Under the pieces are notes generated by a model, which was not told where the DNA came from, did no database searches, and saw only the letters and a program-made list of their open reading frames with translations. From Letharia columbiana (Eukaryota; Ascomycota; Lecanoromycetes; Lecanorales; Parmeliaceae): a stretch of 64,000 bases of DNA. A program made the position numbers and the translations under genes. The DNA lies in the NCBI RefSeq assembly GCF_014066305.1, contig NW_023501061.1, forward strand, positions 620,001 through 684,000, given 5' to 3'. Positions 1-10,474 of the stretch are shown piece after piece (within the stretch, counting starts at the first letter, position 1; every line of letters begins with the position of its first letter).

Positions 1-1118
1 ATCATTCACCGGTTCAAGTCAAGTTCCTCGCCAGCAAAACCATGATCGTTTATAATTGCGATGCAGGCTGCGGAGCATGGTCGATCCAACACCTTGCCCG
101 TACGCGCGAAAAGAAGGCCAAGAACGGAGATACATTCTATAATTTTAGTCCCGCATTGGCCCCGTCCACAAATACGCATTGTGAGCATTGCGGATTCAAA
201 ACGCACCAGGCTGGACCAATGTGGGGTGGTCCCCTTCACAATTCTCATTTCATTCAACGCATCCTAGACATGCTCCCAGCCCTTGACAAGTCCATCTACG
301 GCACAATCCCTCGTATCCAAGGAATGCTTTCAGTCGCGCTCAACGAGACCCTCGAAGACCCTCTCTCGTCGTCCGCTGCCGAGCCTGGCGCCTCATCCGA
401 AGCATCGACTGGACCCATACCTCCCACTAATTCCGCGACTCGTGCTCGGCATCCATTCTTCTTCCTCCCCTCCGCTCTCTCTCGCATTCTTCACTGCGTC
501 TCGCCATCCGACGCCGCCATTCGTGGTGCCCTCATAGGCCTTGGCTACCGTACTACGCGCTCACATACCAAAGCCGGTAGTATCTGCACTGATGCACCCT
601 GGAGCGTTATCTGGGAGGTCATGAGGGAATGGGTCAGGCAGATGAGCCCAATCAAAGAGGGAGTGCTTAAAAATGGAATGGCAGGATGGGCAATCATGAA
701 AAAAGATAGAGGGAGCGCGAAGCTAATGGATGCGAAGAACGAGCTGCGGCAAGCACTGGAGAATGACATCATTACCGATGTGGTAGGATTGAAGAAAGAG
801 GTGGAAGCCGCCTTATACCGGCTGTCCAAGCCAGAGGAACCGAGCAAGGAGCGGGAAGACCCTCGTTGCGACGAAGATGGAGGGGTGGAGTTGCAGAGTA
901 CTAATGCTGCGGGAGCAGGGGAAGTTGGGGCTGTACTTAATCCTGAAGCCGAACACCGTGAAGACGGCCCTAGAGATAAATCTCTACATCCAAGCAAGCT
1001 CAAAATCGTGTTCGACGAAAAGCTAGGAAGGGAACCGCAAAGAAACCGCATGGTCAGATATCAGCTCAATCCAAAGCCGGATTGGGGCCCTATGAATAGG
1101 GCGAGGGGTGATCCCTAG
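1..1118 (+). CDS. TRM1: tRNA (guanine26-N2)-dimethyltransferase Trm1, 3' part (5' end outside window)
   Basis: The reading frame is open from the window edge (first full codon at base 3) to the stop at 1116-1118, about 371 residues. It is the C-terminal part of Trm1, the SAM-dependent enzyme that makes m2,2G26 in cytosolic and mitochondrial tRNAs. Family marks are the segment YNCDAGCGAW, the CEHCGFKTHQAGPMWGGPLH segment with its Cys pair and the GPMWGGPLH signature, and the HSFI-type stretch after it. The ATG at 42 is internal, because the frame continues upstream as VQVKFLASKT. The methyltransferase core must lie upstream of the window. The tail (residues ~250-340 of the visible part) is acidic, Ser/Pro-rich and probably disordered. 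No intron is visible here. Family assignment is firm. Confidence 0.9.
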   Translation, partial: HSPVQVKFLASKTMIVYNCDAGCGAWSIQHLARTREKKAKNGDTFYNFSPALAPSTNTHCEHCGFKTHQAGPMWGGPLHNSHFIQRILDMLPALDKSIYGTIPRIQGMLSVALNETLEDPLSSSAAEPGASSEASTGPIPPTNSATRARHPFFFLPSALSRILHCVSPSDAAIRGALIGLGYRTTRSHTKAGSICTDAPWSVIWEVMREWVRQMSPIKEGVLKNGMAGWAIMKKDRGSAKLMDAKNELRQALENDIITDVVGLKKEVEAALYRLSKPEEPSKEREDPRCDEDGGVELQSTNAAGAGEVGAVLNPEAEHREDGPRDKSLHPSKLKIVFDEKLGREPQRNRMVRYQLNPKPDWGPMNRARGDP

Positions 1119-3268
1119 AGTCAGCTGCGAGCTATGCTGATTTAGATATGCGCCCTTTTGCGACATCTATCTATAGGAGTTGCTTGTCCTGTCATCAGGG
1201 CGCCATCAATCATAGAGCCCGATCGCGCGCTCTAAAGTTGAGAGATCAGCATCCCGCAGACTAGCATCTTCCATGCAAACAAGTCAAACGAATCTAGACA
1301 TCGGTTTCCTGTCAGGTTCCACGCTATTGTCACTGCAAGGAGAAGACATCTGTCCCTGAAGAAGCTGAGTCTCAACAATGATTGCATCCCTTCACCTACG
1401 GACGCCTGTTCACCACACAGGAAGCATCATGTCTACCAACAAGGCAAAGAAGGCGGGGACCAGAACCCGCTTCCGAACATGTGTACTGTCACAACGTGGA
1501 ACCATATGATCAGCTGAAAAGAGGACGAGAGTACAAGAGGAAGCGGCACCACTTCCCAACGCCACCACTCCGTATGGCCATACATCAAGTACCCGCTTTT
1601 TCAGATTGGCAGTGGCAGTCAATGGTTTCCAAACTCTTGACGTTTCATCCACAAGAGGCATGAATGAGCCTATGGAAGTGAAAGGGCAGGATAGGAAAGG
1701 CAAGGGAAGGATAGCCGCTTCATGCCCTGCCTCGATCTAGTACACGCCGCGCAGATCTACCCCTAAGACGCCGGCAACATCCGTGTCGGTGTTTTACCTC
1801 TGTCGGCCAAGCTGCCGCATCTTGGGCAAATGAGAAGGAAGGAAGGATGTAACGTGCCATCTTCTGGGACACACCGTTGTAGGATCTGATCTTGATTCAT
1901 TTGGACAAGGCAGCGTAATCATGTGGCCAGTCATGAATCACTGACGCTCACACTTTGGATATACGGCAGCCGAGTGTCAATTATCGATGCAATACCGGAA
2001 AGCCGAGAGATTCATGGTTGTTATAGGCATATGTGCTGCCATTCCTGGGTTCCTCCTCGGCCGGGGTTGAGACTTCCCCGAGGCTCCAGGAATGTGCATA
2101 TGCTGAACATACGTATACTTTACCAACTTACGGGTTTTCGGGGTAGCTCGACACCGTCGCCCCCCAGGAAGGTCGCTGGAGGTATTGGTGGATTTAGGGT
2201 CGGGAATTCGGGGAATTCGGGTGAAGAGGCATATATGATCTTTTCTAGGCCTCGGCCGAGCTGTCAGCTCCGGTAATGCCGCCAGAGACGTTGACCAAGA
2301 CCCGAAAGCATCATTAAGTATCACATTTCATCCATTTCCCTTTTCCCAACAGTCACTGAGCGGTATCGCGGCTCACGGCTCGATAGATAAGCGCCATAGT
2401 GAAAGTGCAGCGGTAGATGTTGGTCTTGTTAAGTTAAGTTTGGTTGTACTTATAAGTTATACCTTATACATTATACCTTAGCGGAGGTCGAACCGTAGTC
2501 GTGAGCTCGGAGATTTGGATCTCGCTTACTAGTGTAGGTACTTTAGGGCTGAAGATTCAGGTGGGGGCATCAGGGGGGAAAAAGTCTTGACGGGAAGGAG
2601 ATATCTGGCGAATAGGTGACGTCAATATTTTGAACTTTTCCATCTCGCTACCTTAGACTCTAGAGATGGCTTTTCTTCTCCACCTCTTTTTCTAGCGAAT
2701 ACATACTTTAGTGCTTCAGATGTTTCGTGCATCGATCATTCCCTTGCCGGCTGCCGCCTTCTCCGCCACACTATCTCACACGCTTTTATGAATGAAAGCT
2801 CTCGATCAATGATATTTCATGTAATAGGCAATTCTACATCAATGATTGGCTCGCTCGGATGCAAGTGGAAGAGCTAGGAATGCACTGACCGGGGTAGCTT
2901 TGAAAAGCTTTTCGATAGTGGCATTTCATTGGCGTCATTGAACCAAACAAAGTCCAGACCTTGACCACCATTTGCAAGTGACATGATTCTACCACTACGA
3001 TTAGGTACTAGAATTTACTTTACTGGGCAAGCATGGATGCGGTCATGACCTCAAAAAGAATGCAGCCTACCGCCAGCTCCTGCCTTTTTGCCCGAGCTCT
3101 TCGCGAGCATTACGCGGTGTCGGGCTGACGAAATCATTGTTGATTCGGTAATTGCCACCCATACTAAGGTAGATATATATTCCCACCTGGCCACTTTCTT
3201 TACCCTTTTCCCTTTCATCACCCCACGTCGCTATTCAATCATTAGCACAAACATCCCATTGCTTCAAC
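1119..3268. other. Intergenic region, no gene recognised
   Basis: This is about 2.1 kb between TRM1 and the Rds1-like gene. Short open frames on both strands have no signal peptide, splice support or recognisable domain. The stretch 2430-2480 has runs of TTAAGTTAAG and TTATACC. Apart from the TATA-like element near 3172 I see no clear structure. Confidence 0.5.
3172..3181 (+). promoter_or_regulatory. TATA-like element upstream of the Rds1-like gene
   Basis: The stretch GATATATATT lies about 90 bp before the ATG at 3269, followed by a pyrimidine-rich leader (CTTTACCCTTTTCCCTTTC). That arrangement is common in highly expressed fungal genes. The call rests on position and composition only. Confidence 0.35.
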
Positions 3269-5040
3269 ATGTTTACTCGTTCAGCAATTGCTGCAATCTT
3301 GGCAGTGGCGCCAGCTATCCTAGCTGCCCCTGCCCCCGCTCCTCAAGTCACCGAGCCAGCATCCTTCGGTCCTGATGTCCAGGTCTCATACCAAGCTCAA
3401 AGTACCGCTGGTCCGGACTACCCACTCGCCGAGGAGCTCGGTGATGGATACACCAGCGCCACGTACCATGGTCCGTACACCGGCACGCCAACAACCACCG
3501 GTGCGGCGAATGGACCAACCACTCTTGCCGCCTCCATCCCGCCCTTGCCATTGAACCCGACGGCGACCTACTATAACACTGGTGGCAAACCCATTAACCC
3601 TTTACCAGCTCCATACACACCGGCTGGCGGTCTGGGCACGAACGGCACGCTCCCACGCTACATGGTGGAGAGTGACTTTGATTACGAGTCGATCGCGTTG
3701 GGCTTATACCAGGTTCGATTTGCTCGCTCTTAGGGACAGAAATTCTGCTGACACCGCTGATAGGAATGGATTGAGCTCGATCTCTTCCACGACGGCCTCG
3801 CTCGCTTCTCCGAAGCCGAATTTCTCGAGGCCGGCCTCACTTCCGAGTACATGTCCCTCATCGAATTCATGGCCGATCAGGAAACCGGCCACTCCACCCT
3901 GTTGACCAACATGCTCGGCGAGACTGCACCCAAGCAGTGCGTCTATGACTATCCATACAACACCGTCCGTGAATGGCTCGACTTTATGCAGCGTCTGACT
4001 CGTTTCGGAGAATCAGGCGTCTGGGGTTATATCAACCATCTCGACTCGCGTGAAGTTGGCCAGCTTCTGGCTCAGTCCATCGCTACCGAGGCTCGCCAGC
4101 AGCAGATCTTCCGCCAGATGAGCGGTCTTACTCCGATGGATGTATGGTTCGAGAACGGCTGGTGAGTTGGGATCGCAAACGTTCGGAGCGATATGGGGAA
4201 CTGACTTCGAAACAAAGGCCTCAGTCGTGGTCATGGACTATGCTCGCTCCTTACATCAGCTACTGCCCAGAGAATCAGACTCGTCTCGGTATGTGGATAC
4301 GCGGACACTGTTGTGTGGGACAGCAAAGCTGACAGCCTTGACAGCATGGCAAAATTTCCCCGTTCTTCACATTTTGAACAACGCCAACATCAACCGCTAC
4401 TCGCCCAACGACACCGCCCAGGATGGTAGCGAGGTCACTGGCTCCCGTATCACTGACCCGTCGATTTCCAACCTAACGTCAGGTTCATGCGAGAACCTCA
4501 ACGTTACCGGCTACGGTTGCGGCCCAGCGATTGGACACGTATGTTGCTCAACTCTTTCTGGTCCTATGATTTGGTACTGATCTTCATAGAACAAATCAGA
4601 ACCCCTCTCCTTCCCTGGCAAGAAAGTCCTCTTTGCTTGGGATGCCCCTGGCCAAGGTAAATACATACGTGTCTTTATTTCAATTCAATTCGCTGACATC
4701 ACTTACAGCGGTGGGTCCCAACAACAGCTACGTAACGTCTACAGCCGCAGGAGCACCTGCCTGGGTAGGATGGAGCCAGCAGCTCAATTTAACGTACGTT
4801 CCCTTCTTCCACCGCGTTGTACTGTGAGCTGAGAACCCAATCAGATATTCCCCATTGACCCTCACATCAAATTCCACCGGTTACACGTACCAGCCCGAGG
4901 GTTTTGTTTACGGCTCTGACGGCATCATCAACGGCACCATGGCCATTATGCTCACAGACCTCGACCTATTCGTTACGCCGTTCAACACCTCCATGTTGAA
5001 CCCCCACATTGTGGCACTGGGGCTCTACATGGCAGGCTAG
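3269..5040 (+). CDS. Secreted Rds1/LsdA-like stress and late-sexual-development protein (ferritin-like domain)
   Basis: Seven exons fit: 3269-3712, 3764-4161, 4218-4288, 4345-4538, 4590-4656, 4709-4793, 4845-5040, giving 484 residues with all phases consistent. The six introns are 51-56 bp. An N-terminal signal peptide (FTRSAIAAILAVAPAILAAP) is followed by a Pro/Thr linker. A ferritin-like helical domain comes next, including FMADQETGHSTLLTNMLG (acidic and His residues as in di-iron ferritin folds) and SIATEARQQQIFRQMSG. The spliced segment PQSWSWTMLAPYIS and the later WQNFPVLHI are typical of fission-yeast rds1 and Aspergillus lsdA relatives. Those genes respond to nutrient or stress state and late sexual development, and their biochemical role is not settled. 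There are several N-glycosylation sequons. The family assignment is good; the function is inferred. Confidence 0.85.
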
Positions 5041-5387
5041 GTGTTTGCCTTGTCCGTACCGTTCAATCGTCACAAGGCCATGTGTTTTGTGGGTAGAGGT
5101 TTGGCTGTGGGCTGTCGCTTACGCACAGCATAATGCCTTTACGAGGTTGTACTATCAATAAGAAAAGCGCTTTGTACCTAGCAGCGATTAAATGTAATCC
5201 TAATCAACTCATCGCGATGCCTTCCTTTGGCGTGCCTAACAATTCTTATCAGACACTCCCGCATTGATACCTTATTTAACATTACCATCGTCACAACTCC
5301 TACTCTTCCCACTCACAACTCAGAACTACCCACTTCGCCACGGCCCGACCGCTACTTCTCGGTAATGCTACCTAGGCTACTTCACTC
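5041..5387. other. 3' flank of the Rds1-like gene
   Basis: No gene is seen. The stretch presumably holds the 3' untranslated region (AATAAGAAAA near 5157). It ends in a run of C (5397-5407) that opens the polypyrimidine tract. Confidence 0.4.
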
Positions 5388-6376
5388 TTGTTAACTCCCC
5401 CCCCCCCCTCTTCCCTCCTACGTAAGATACCTCACACTTATATAGTTACAATACTCCGCCCTTTCCTTCGCTTTCCCTTTCTTTTCCTTCCTTTTCATCC
5501 CTTCCTTTTCCTTCCCTTCCTTTTCATCCCCTTCTTCTCATCCCTTCCTTTTCATCCCCTCCTTTTCATCCCCCTCCTGAAATCACCGTACTCTTTCTTC
5601 ATTTACGCGCTTGGTTGGTTGGTTGGTTGATTACTTGATTGATTGCTTGGTTACTTACTTGCTTGCTTGCTTGGTTGATTGGTTGATTGCTTGATTGATT
5701 GCTTGCTTGCTTGCTTGCTTGCTTGTTGCTTACTTGTTGCTTGATTGATTGTTACTTGATTGATTGATTGTTGTTCTTGATTGTTCTTGTTGATTGTTGT
5801 CTTGATTGATTGCTTCTATTGCTTGTTTTTTTGTTGATTGATTCCTTGCTTGCTTGCTTGCTCTTATTGTCTCTCCTTTCTTTTATTATCATTTCTTTTA
5901 TTATCATCATTTCTATCTTTTATTATCATCATTCCTTTTTATTATTATTATCATTTCTATCTATCTTTTATTATTATATCGATCTATCGATCTATCTATC
6001 TTCTATCCATCCTTCCACCCTTCCATCCTCCCATCCTTCCCCCTCCCATCCTTCCATCCTCCCCTTCCTAATCCCCCTCCCTTCTGATCCCCTACTCTTC
6101 CTTTCTCTTCTCTACTCTTCCCATCCCTTCTAATCCCCACTCTTCTCTTCCTTCCCTCTCCTCTCCTCTCCTCTCTTCTCTTCTCTTCTCTTCTCTTCTC
6201 TTCTCTTCTCTTCTCTTCTCTTCTCTTCTCTCCCCCTCTCTTCCCTTCCCTTCTACAAAACCGACCAACCAACCAAGTCTCCGTCCAGTGCACTACTCCC
6301 ATACTCTTCGGCTTTCTAACTTTTTTTCTTTCTTTCTTTCTTTCTTTCTCTCCCGCTCTACCCCCGCTCTCACCCT
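5388..6376 (+). repeat. Long polypyrimidine low-complexity tract with several microsatellites
   Basis: For nearly 1 kb the plus strand is almost pure C/T, or T-rich with TTGATTGC-type repeats. Sub-blocks are CCTTTTCATCCC-like repeats (5480-5575), TTGG/TTGATTGC arrays (5608-5850), TTATTATCAT arrays (5880-5975), CCATCCTT repeats (6005-6060), a (TTCTC)n pentanucleotide array (about 6170-6232) and (TTTC)n (about 6322-6350). Open frames here are by-products of the repeats. Such tracts can form triplex (H-DNA) structures; that is general knowledge and was not tested here. Confidence 0.9.
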
Positions 6377-6429
6377 TTCAATCGTGGTCGGTGTCGGTGT
6401 CGGTGTTTGAAAATGCTGTTAGCGCTGCG

Positions 6430-6600
6430 GAGTGGGGTTGATTTTGTGAGGAAGGATGGGATGGGGAGGTGGAAGGGGAAGGAAAGGGGAAGGAAAGGGG
6501 AAGGAAAGGGGAAGGAAAGGGGAAGAAAGAAAGAGAGAGAAGAGAGAAAGAAAGAGAGAAAGAGAGAAAGAGAAAAGAAAGAAGAGGGATTGCGCGGGTC
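6430..6600 (+). repeat. Polypurine tract with an 11-bp GGGGAAGGAAA repeat
   Basis: The plus strand switches to almost pure purine only ~60 bp after the pyrimidine tract ends. A block of about five GGGGAAGGAAA units (6473-6524) is followed by GAAAGAGAGA repeats. Four or more closely spaced G runs make a G-quadruplex possible. A short GGGTA array follows at 6600-6616. Confidence 0.85.
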
Positions 6601-6727
6601 GGTGGGGTAGGGTAGGGTATGTATGCTTGGGGAGATTTTACTGAATGAAGAAGGGAAGCTGTGGGAGAAGATAAGAAACAGCGCAACACCGTTGTAGCAG
6701 CGCCGATAGGAATCGAATCTATTGCGG

Positions 6728-6797
6728 GATTAGATACCTCTAACCGGTGGGTTGGTAAAAAGATTTTTTTTTGGATTCTGTTTGGGGGTATCTAATC
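6728..6797. repeat. Perfect 11-bp inverted repeat
   Basis: GATTAGATACC (6728-6738) and GGTATCTAATC (6787-6797) are exact reverse complements, separated by 48 bp that include a T9 run. No open frame covers them. They could fold as a stem or be remains of transposon ends. I checked for a tRNA here and did not find one. Confidence 0.55.
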
Positions 6798-7027
6798 AAT
6801 TATGGATGGATATTGAGGAGTAGAGGAAGAGGCAAGGATAGGGTGCCATGCAGGTGATGGGAGAATTTCGCAGTGCCAACAACCAGCGACTACTGCACCG
6901 CCGAGACAAAGTGGAAGCGCAGTAGAAAGAAACAAAGGAACCCCCATTCAATATTCGTGTTGCGACTTCAGCCGCAGCGCAAGGGGTCACCTCGACTTCC
7001 CAATATCAGCAGATCAATTCGCTCCAA

Positions 7028-7420
7028 GTCACCATGCCCAGAATCAGTCGTTCGTCAGGTCAGTCATACCAGGGCCCCCCCACTCGTAGGTCGCACTCGT
7101 AGGTCAGGCACGTCCATTGGCCTATGTCCATGTCAGATTTGCATCAATGTTGCAACAAGATGAAAAGCGAGACTTACCTCTACCGCCACACGACAGGAAG
7201 TATGAAACGTGACCGCGTTATGTTATGGCGTCGCCTTCTTCCAGATTGATTTTATTCTGCAATCAACCTGCCGGCGCCGTCCTGTTGGGGTGCTTGCTTA
7301 GATGCGAGCCATTTAAGATGGGGTGGAAGCCTGGCTGGGGGCACAGCCTGTTCCAAGCTATCTGGACATAAATTTCATCTTGGTAGCCGACGTCGAGCAG
7401 AGATTGTTGAATGTTACCAC
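7028..7420 (-). pseudogene. Decayed tandem duplicate of the 3' part of the PhyH-like gene
   Basis: This block aligns by eye with 7421-7790, inside and just past the 3' exon of the neighbouring gene, in the same order and orientation. For example, CAGAATCAGTCGTTCGTCAG (7039 on) matches CAGAATCACTCGTTCGTCAG (7424 on). GCTATCTGGACATAAAT (7358 on) matches GCTATGTGGACATAGAT (7727 on). The offset is 368-395 bp. Substitutions and indels leave no usable frame, so it is a dead copy. Confidence 0.65.
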
Positions 7421-7502
7421 CCGCAGAATCACTCGTTCGTCAGATCAACCATGCCAGGACCCCAGTCAAAACTCAGGCACTGCCATCTCCCTGGTCAACA
7501 CG

Positions 7503-9135
7503 TTAGCATCGACCAAGATTCCGCCAGGAACATAGTGAGCAATCACCTCCGCCATTAGGCGACAGGAGGTAGGACACATCCCCACGCCAGATGATAGCAT
7601 CCCCCTCTTCGAGAGTGATAGGAGTGTGGCTCCAATCATTGACCCGTGTAAGTGATGGATGTTTTGTCCGGTGTGACCCCCTCAGGATGTTGTAGAAGCC
7701 AGTCTCTGGGGACAACTTGGTCAAAGCTATGTGGACATAGATCTGGTCCTTATTGCCAGCATGAAGGAGCGACTGTCTGAGGTGCGTGGGATCGCTTTCC
7801 TTGAATGCGCCAACGATAAATGTAGCCGGCATCTTAGGAATGGCTTTGCCCATTGGATCGTAGAAAGGGCGGAGGGTCTGGCGCCAGTTCTGTAATAAAG
7901 AGAATCGTCAGTACGTTGGTGGGAATGATGGTGAGTGATTGTACCGAGACAAACTCATCTCGCACCAAGTACGCTTGAACCGGCAACACATATGACCGTG
8001 CCGTCTCCGATTCCGCATTCACCGGAAGGCCCCGATCAATTATTCCAACTACTTCCCGGATTAGAGCAAGGGAAATTGCGTTTGGGATGACTGTGTAGCC
8101 GTCCGCCTCCACTGAAGCTTGGACTGGAGCTTGTTGCAATGGTGGCAAGTTCGGCCTGGGCAGGATGTCATAGGATGGCGGCAGGAGTCGAACGCCAGGT
8201 GATCCGTATGGCAGGTCGAAGGAGCTCGATGGTGTCAAAGGCTTGGAAGGAGACCCTAGCGTGAAAGCGGCGAAAGAACGAGACGGCGAGAGACAAGGAC
8301 GTGGGAAGGCCGAGCGAGGTGCGGTAAAGAAGGGAGAGCCAGGAAAGTCGCGGGTCGGCAAATGAGGACTTGGGGCGATCGAGCTAGGGCTGTTGGAGAA
8401 TGAGGCACCTGCCTGTTCACGGTAGCCAGAGGAAGACGAGGGCGCTGCGAAGCGAAGTTCATGGGGACCCGGGACCTTGAATGTGTTGAGGAACGGGAGA
8501 TCCACGGAGGCTATTGTGCGAGGGTGCGGATACAACATGGACATGGGAACGTCTCCATCGTCATCAACGTGTGCACCGGTGGATGATTGAGGATCGGCCA
8601 GATGCAGAGGTTCTTTGCGAGAGCGACCGTTTCGACGCTTTCCTGCCTGAGACTCACGGTTTTGGGTCAGCGACTTTGGTCCAACGGATGTAGGAGCTCG
8701 AGCTCCACTGGAGATACGGTTCGGAGCATGATGGTGAGAAGCGGGCGTGAACTGAGCCCCAGCCAAGGAGGTCGGGATATTGGAGGGCTCGCGTGAGCCC
8801 TGGCTGTTGCGACGACTCTTTGGAGGACGAAGCTCGGCCGAGGAAGCAGTCCGTTTGGAGGGGCGTGAAGGTAGCTCTTGGGAGCGAAGGGGCGGAATCG
8901 CGTTGCCTGAGAGGTATGGGGAGCCATAGGCCACGGAGAGCTGAGGAGGTGAAGGAGGCAGCGAGGAGAGCGGAGTGTCCCCAGCAGATGAGACGGTTGG
9001 AGGGAGATATTCAGTTTGCTCCCTCGGTTCGGTTTGGAGTGTTCTCAGAGCTTGGGCTGCCTCCTCGGTTCTCACTGCGTCTCCGACTTCGGAAGAATGT
9101 TCGGCCGAAGCCAAGGGTGGAGGTGGTGAGGTCAT
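7503..9135 (-). CDS. PhyH (phytanoyl-CoA dioxygenase)-like protein with a long disordered N-terminus
   Basis: Two exons fit: 9135-7945 and 7889-7503, with a 55-bp intron (GTACAA...TTACAG, phase 0), giving 525 residues. I took the ATG at 9135 because the open frame upstream has no other ATG. Residues 1-340 are Ser/Pro-rich low complexity. From about 350 (ADGYTVIPNAISLALIREVV) to the end it resembles fungal PhyH-type Fe(II)/2-oxoglutarate oxygenases, with LSPETGFYNILRGSHR and EEGDAIIWRGDVSYLLSPNGGG. The usual HxD iron-binding pair is not evident, so activity is uncertain. The last 13 residues (from DCSLCS) look unlike the family. The +1 frame instead stays open past 7503 to a TGA near 7466 (VIAHYVPGG...), which suggests a frameshift near 7553. 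Nothing else supports a specific substrate. Confidence 0.55.
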
Positions 9136-9414
9136 TTTCGAGACTGTTCTTCGTCTTCGAGGTAATTGCAACGAGAGGGTTAATTAATTCTTTTGACGCT
9201 GAGTATCATCGACCCTTTTGTATTCGAGCGAACCATTTCCCTGCCAGCCCCAGGCTCCATCAGTCATCTGCCATTCATACGACAGCTAACTCTGAAACGA
9301 AGCCCTCGCTTCCGTTCGCCGCTCCTTGTCGCTCCGCACAAATAGAGTCCTTCACGCCCTCCAGACTATCGGGACTCGCAGAAAGTATCGAATCACGACA
9401 GCTCCGAGAAGAAC

Positions 9415-9877
9415 ATGTCTTCCACAGGAGCATCTGATTCTGGCTCGAATCCTTCGATGCTACACGGCCATGCAGCTTACGTCGCTGCTGCCGCGAAGGT
9501 ATGTCTACTCACCACTGTATCTGCATCGGCCTTAAGTGTCATGCATGATTCGTATTGTCGAATCCTTCACCAACCATCCAATTGTATTACAAGATGATCG
9601 CTTTGACTCTTCCTGACCTTTGATCTTCAGAAGTCTTGACTAAAATCTCACGTTCGCACAGGAGACCATCGGATCATATACCTCTGCCGACATGCACAGT
9701 GCAGGCAGCGCTGATAAGCAAGCTGCGGTCGATGAGATGCGTGCTGCGAAGCAGGCTAGTGACGCTCAAGGTGAGGAGATAAGCAAGAACCAGACACTTG
9801 GCAAGGTAGAGCAGAGTCTGGGGAGTGCCACTGGTTGCGAAGGCATGGAAGAAGAAGGCGGGAAGCGTCAAAGTTGA
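9415..9877 (+). CDS. Small CsbD-like stress protein
   Basis: Two exons fit: 9415-9498 and 9662-9877, with a 163-bp intron (GTATGT...GCACAG, phase 0), giving 99 residues. The start SSTGASDSGSNPSMLHGHAA, the block AAAAKETIGSY and the C-terminal GKVEQSLGSATGCEGMEEEG match the small fungal proteins with a CsbD-like fold. They are hydrophilic, abundant under stress and of unknown biochemical role. The protein is Ala/Glu/Lys-rich, with no signal peptide or membrane segment. It is transcribed away from the PhyH-like gene (start codons 280 bp apart), so the two probably share an intergenic promoter. Confidence 0.75.
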
Positions 9878-10474
9878 GTAGATGATAGGATACTCGCTGC
9901 ACAGGCCAGCTGCAGGGTGATGATTGGATGGAAGGAAAAGCAGGGCTAGGAAGGGGAGACAGGAAGTCACGAATTGCCACATGAACAGGTGAAAAATGGG
10001 GCATAAGAGATAATTTTTTGAAACAAATTCGTCGGGACAGAGATGGTGATATTCGCAGGACTGTAGGCTAGTTTCGCAGAGCCTCAAAATTGAATTCCCC
10101 GAGTGTCTGGGGTACATATAGACCAGCAAAGTCAATTCATCACACCCACTTTCTCTACATATACCTTTTTATTTGCCACTTTTAATCCTCGTAAAAGATG
10201 TGCAACAGTGCATAAAGTAATCTATCAAAACGCATGTAATCCTGCATTGCAGCTGCACTCCAGACAATAAAAACCTGCTTCGGATTTACAGCGGGTGATA
10301 ACTGATAAAAGATAAGGGATAAGGGATAAGGGATAAAGGATAAAGGAGTTATTCATACATATGCGCACCCGGAACTTGCTCGCCACCAGTGAACCATGCT
10401 GCGAGCCGTTGCGGTCGCTACAGGATGATCCCTTCCACAACAAGTGCACTAGTAACATTCTTTCTCCCAGCAAT
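9878..10474. other. Intergenic region between the CsbD-like and ETR1 genes
   Basis: No gene is recognised. Apart from the GGGATAA array at 10304-10347 it holds only short chance frames. It should contain the 3' untranslated region of the CsbD-like gene and the ETR1 promoter. Confidence 0.4.
10304..10347 (+). repeat. GGGATAA short tandem repeat
   Basis: About six imperfect copies of a 6-7 bp unit (GATAAAA, GATAAGG, GATAAAG) lie head to tail. They are in the probable 5' region of ETR1. Each unit also contains a GATA core, the binding motif of fungal GATA factors, but a chance microsatellite is as likely. Confidence 0.7.

Noticed and set aside
6670..6780. tRNA-like sequence on the minus strand (GATTCGATTCC T-loop-like, CGGTTAGAGG)
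   Set aside because: The T-stem has a mismatch at the closing pair, no anticodon arm with a proper loop could be drawn, and no matching 5' acceptor strand lies at the right distance.
8793..9437. 214-codon plus-strand open frame
   Set aside because: It is antisense to the low-complexity first exon of the PhyH-like gene and overlaps the CsbD-like start in another frame; no domain or signal.
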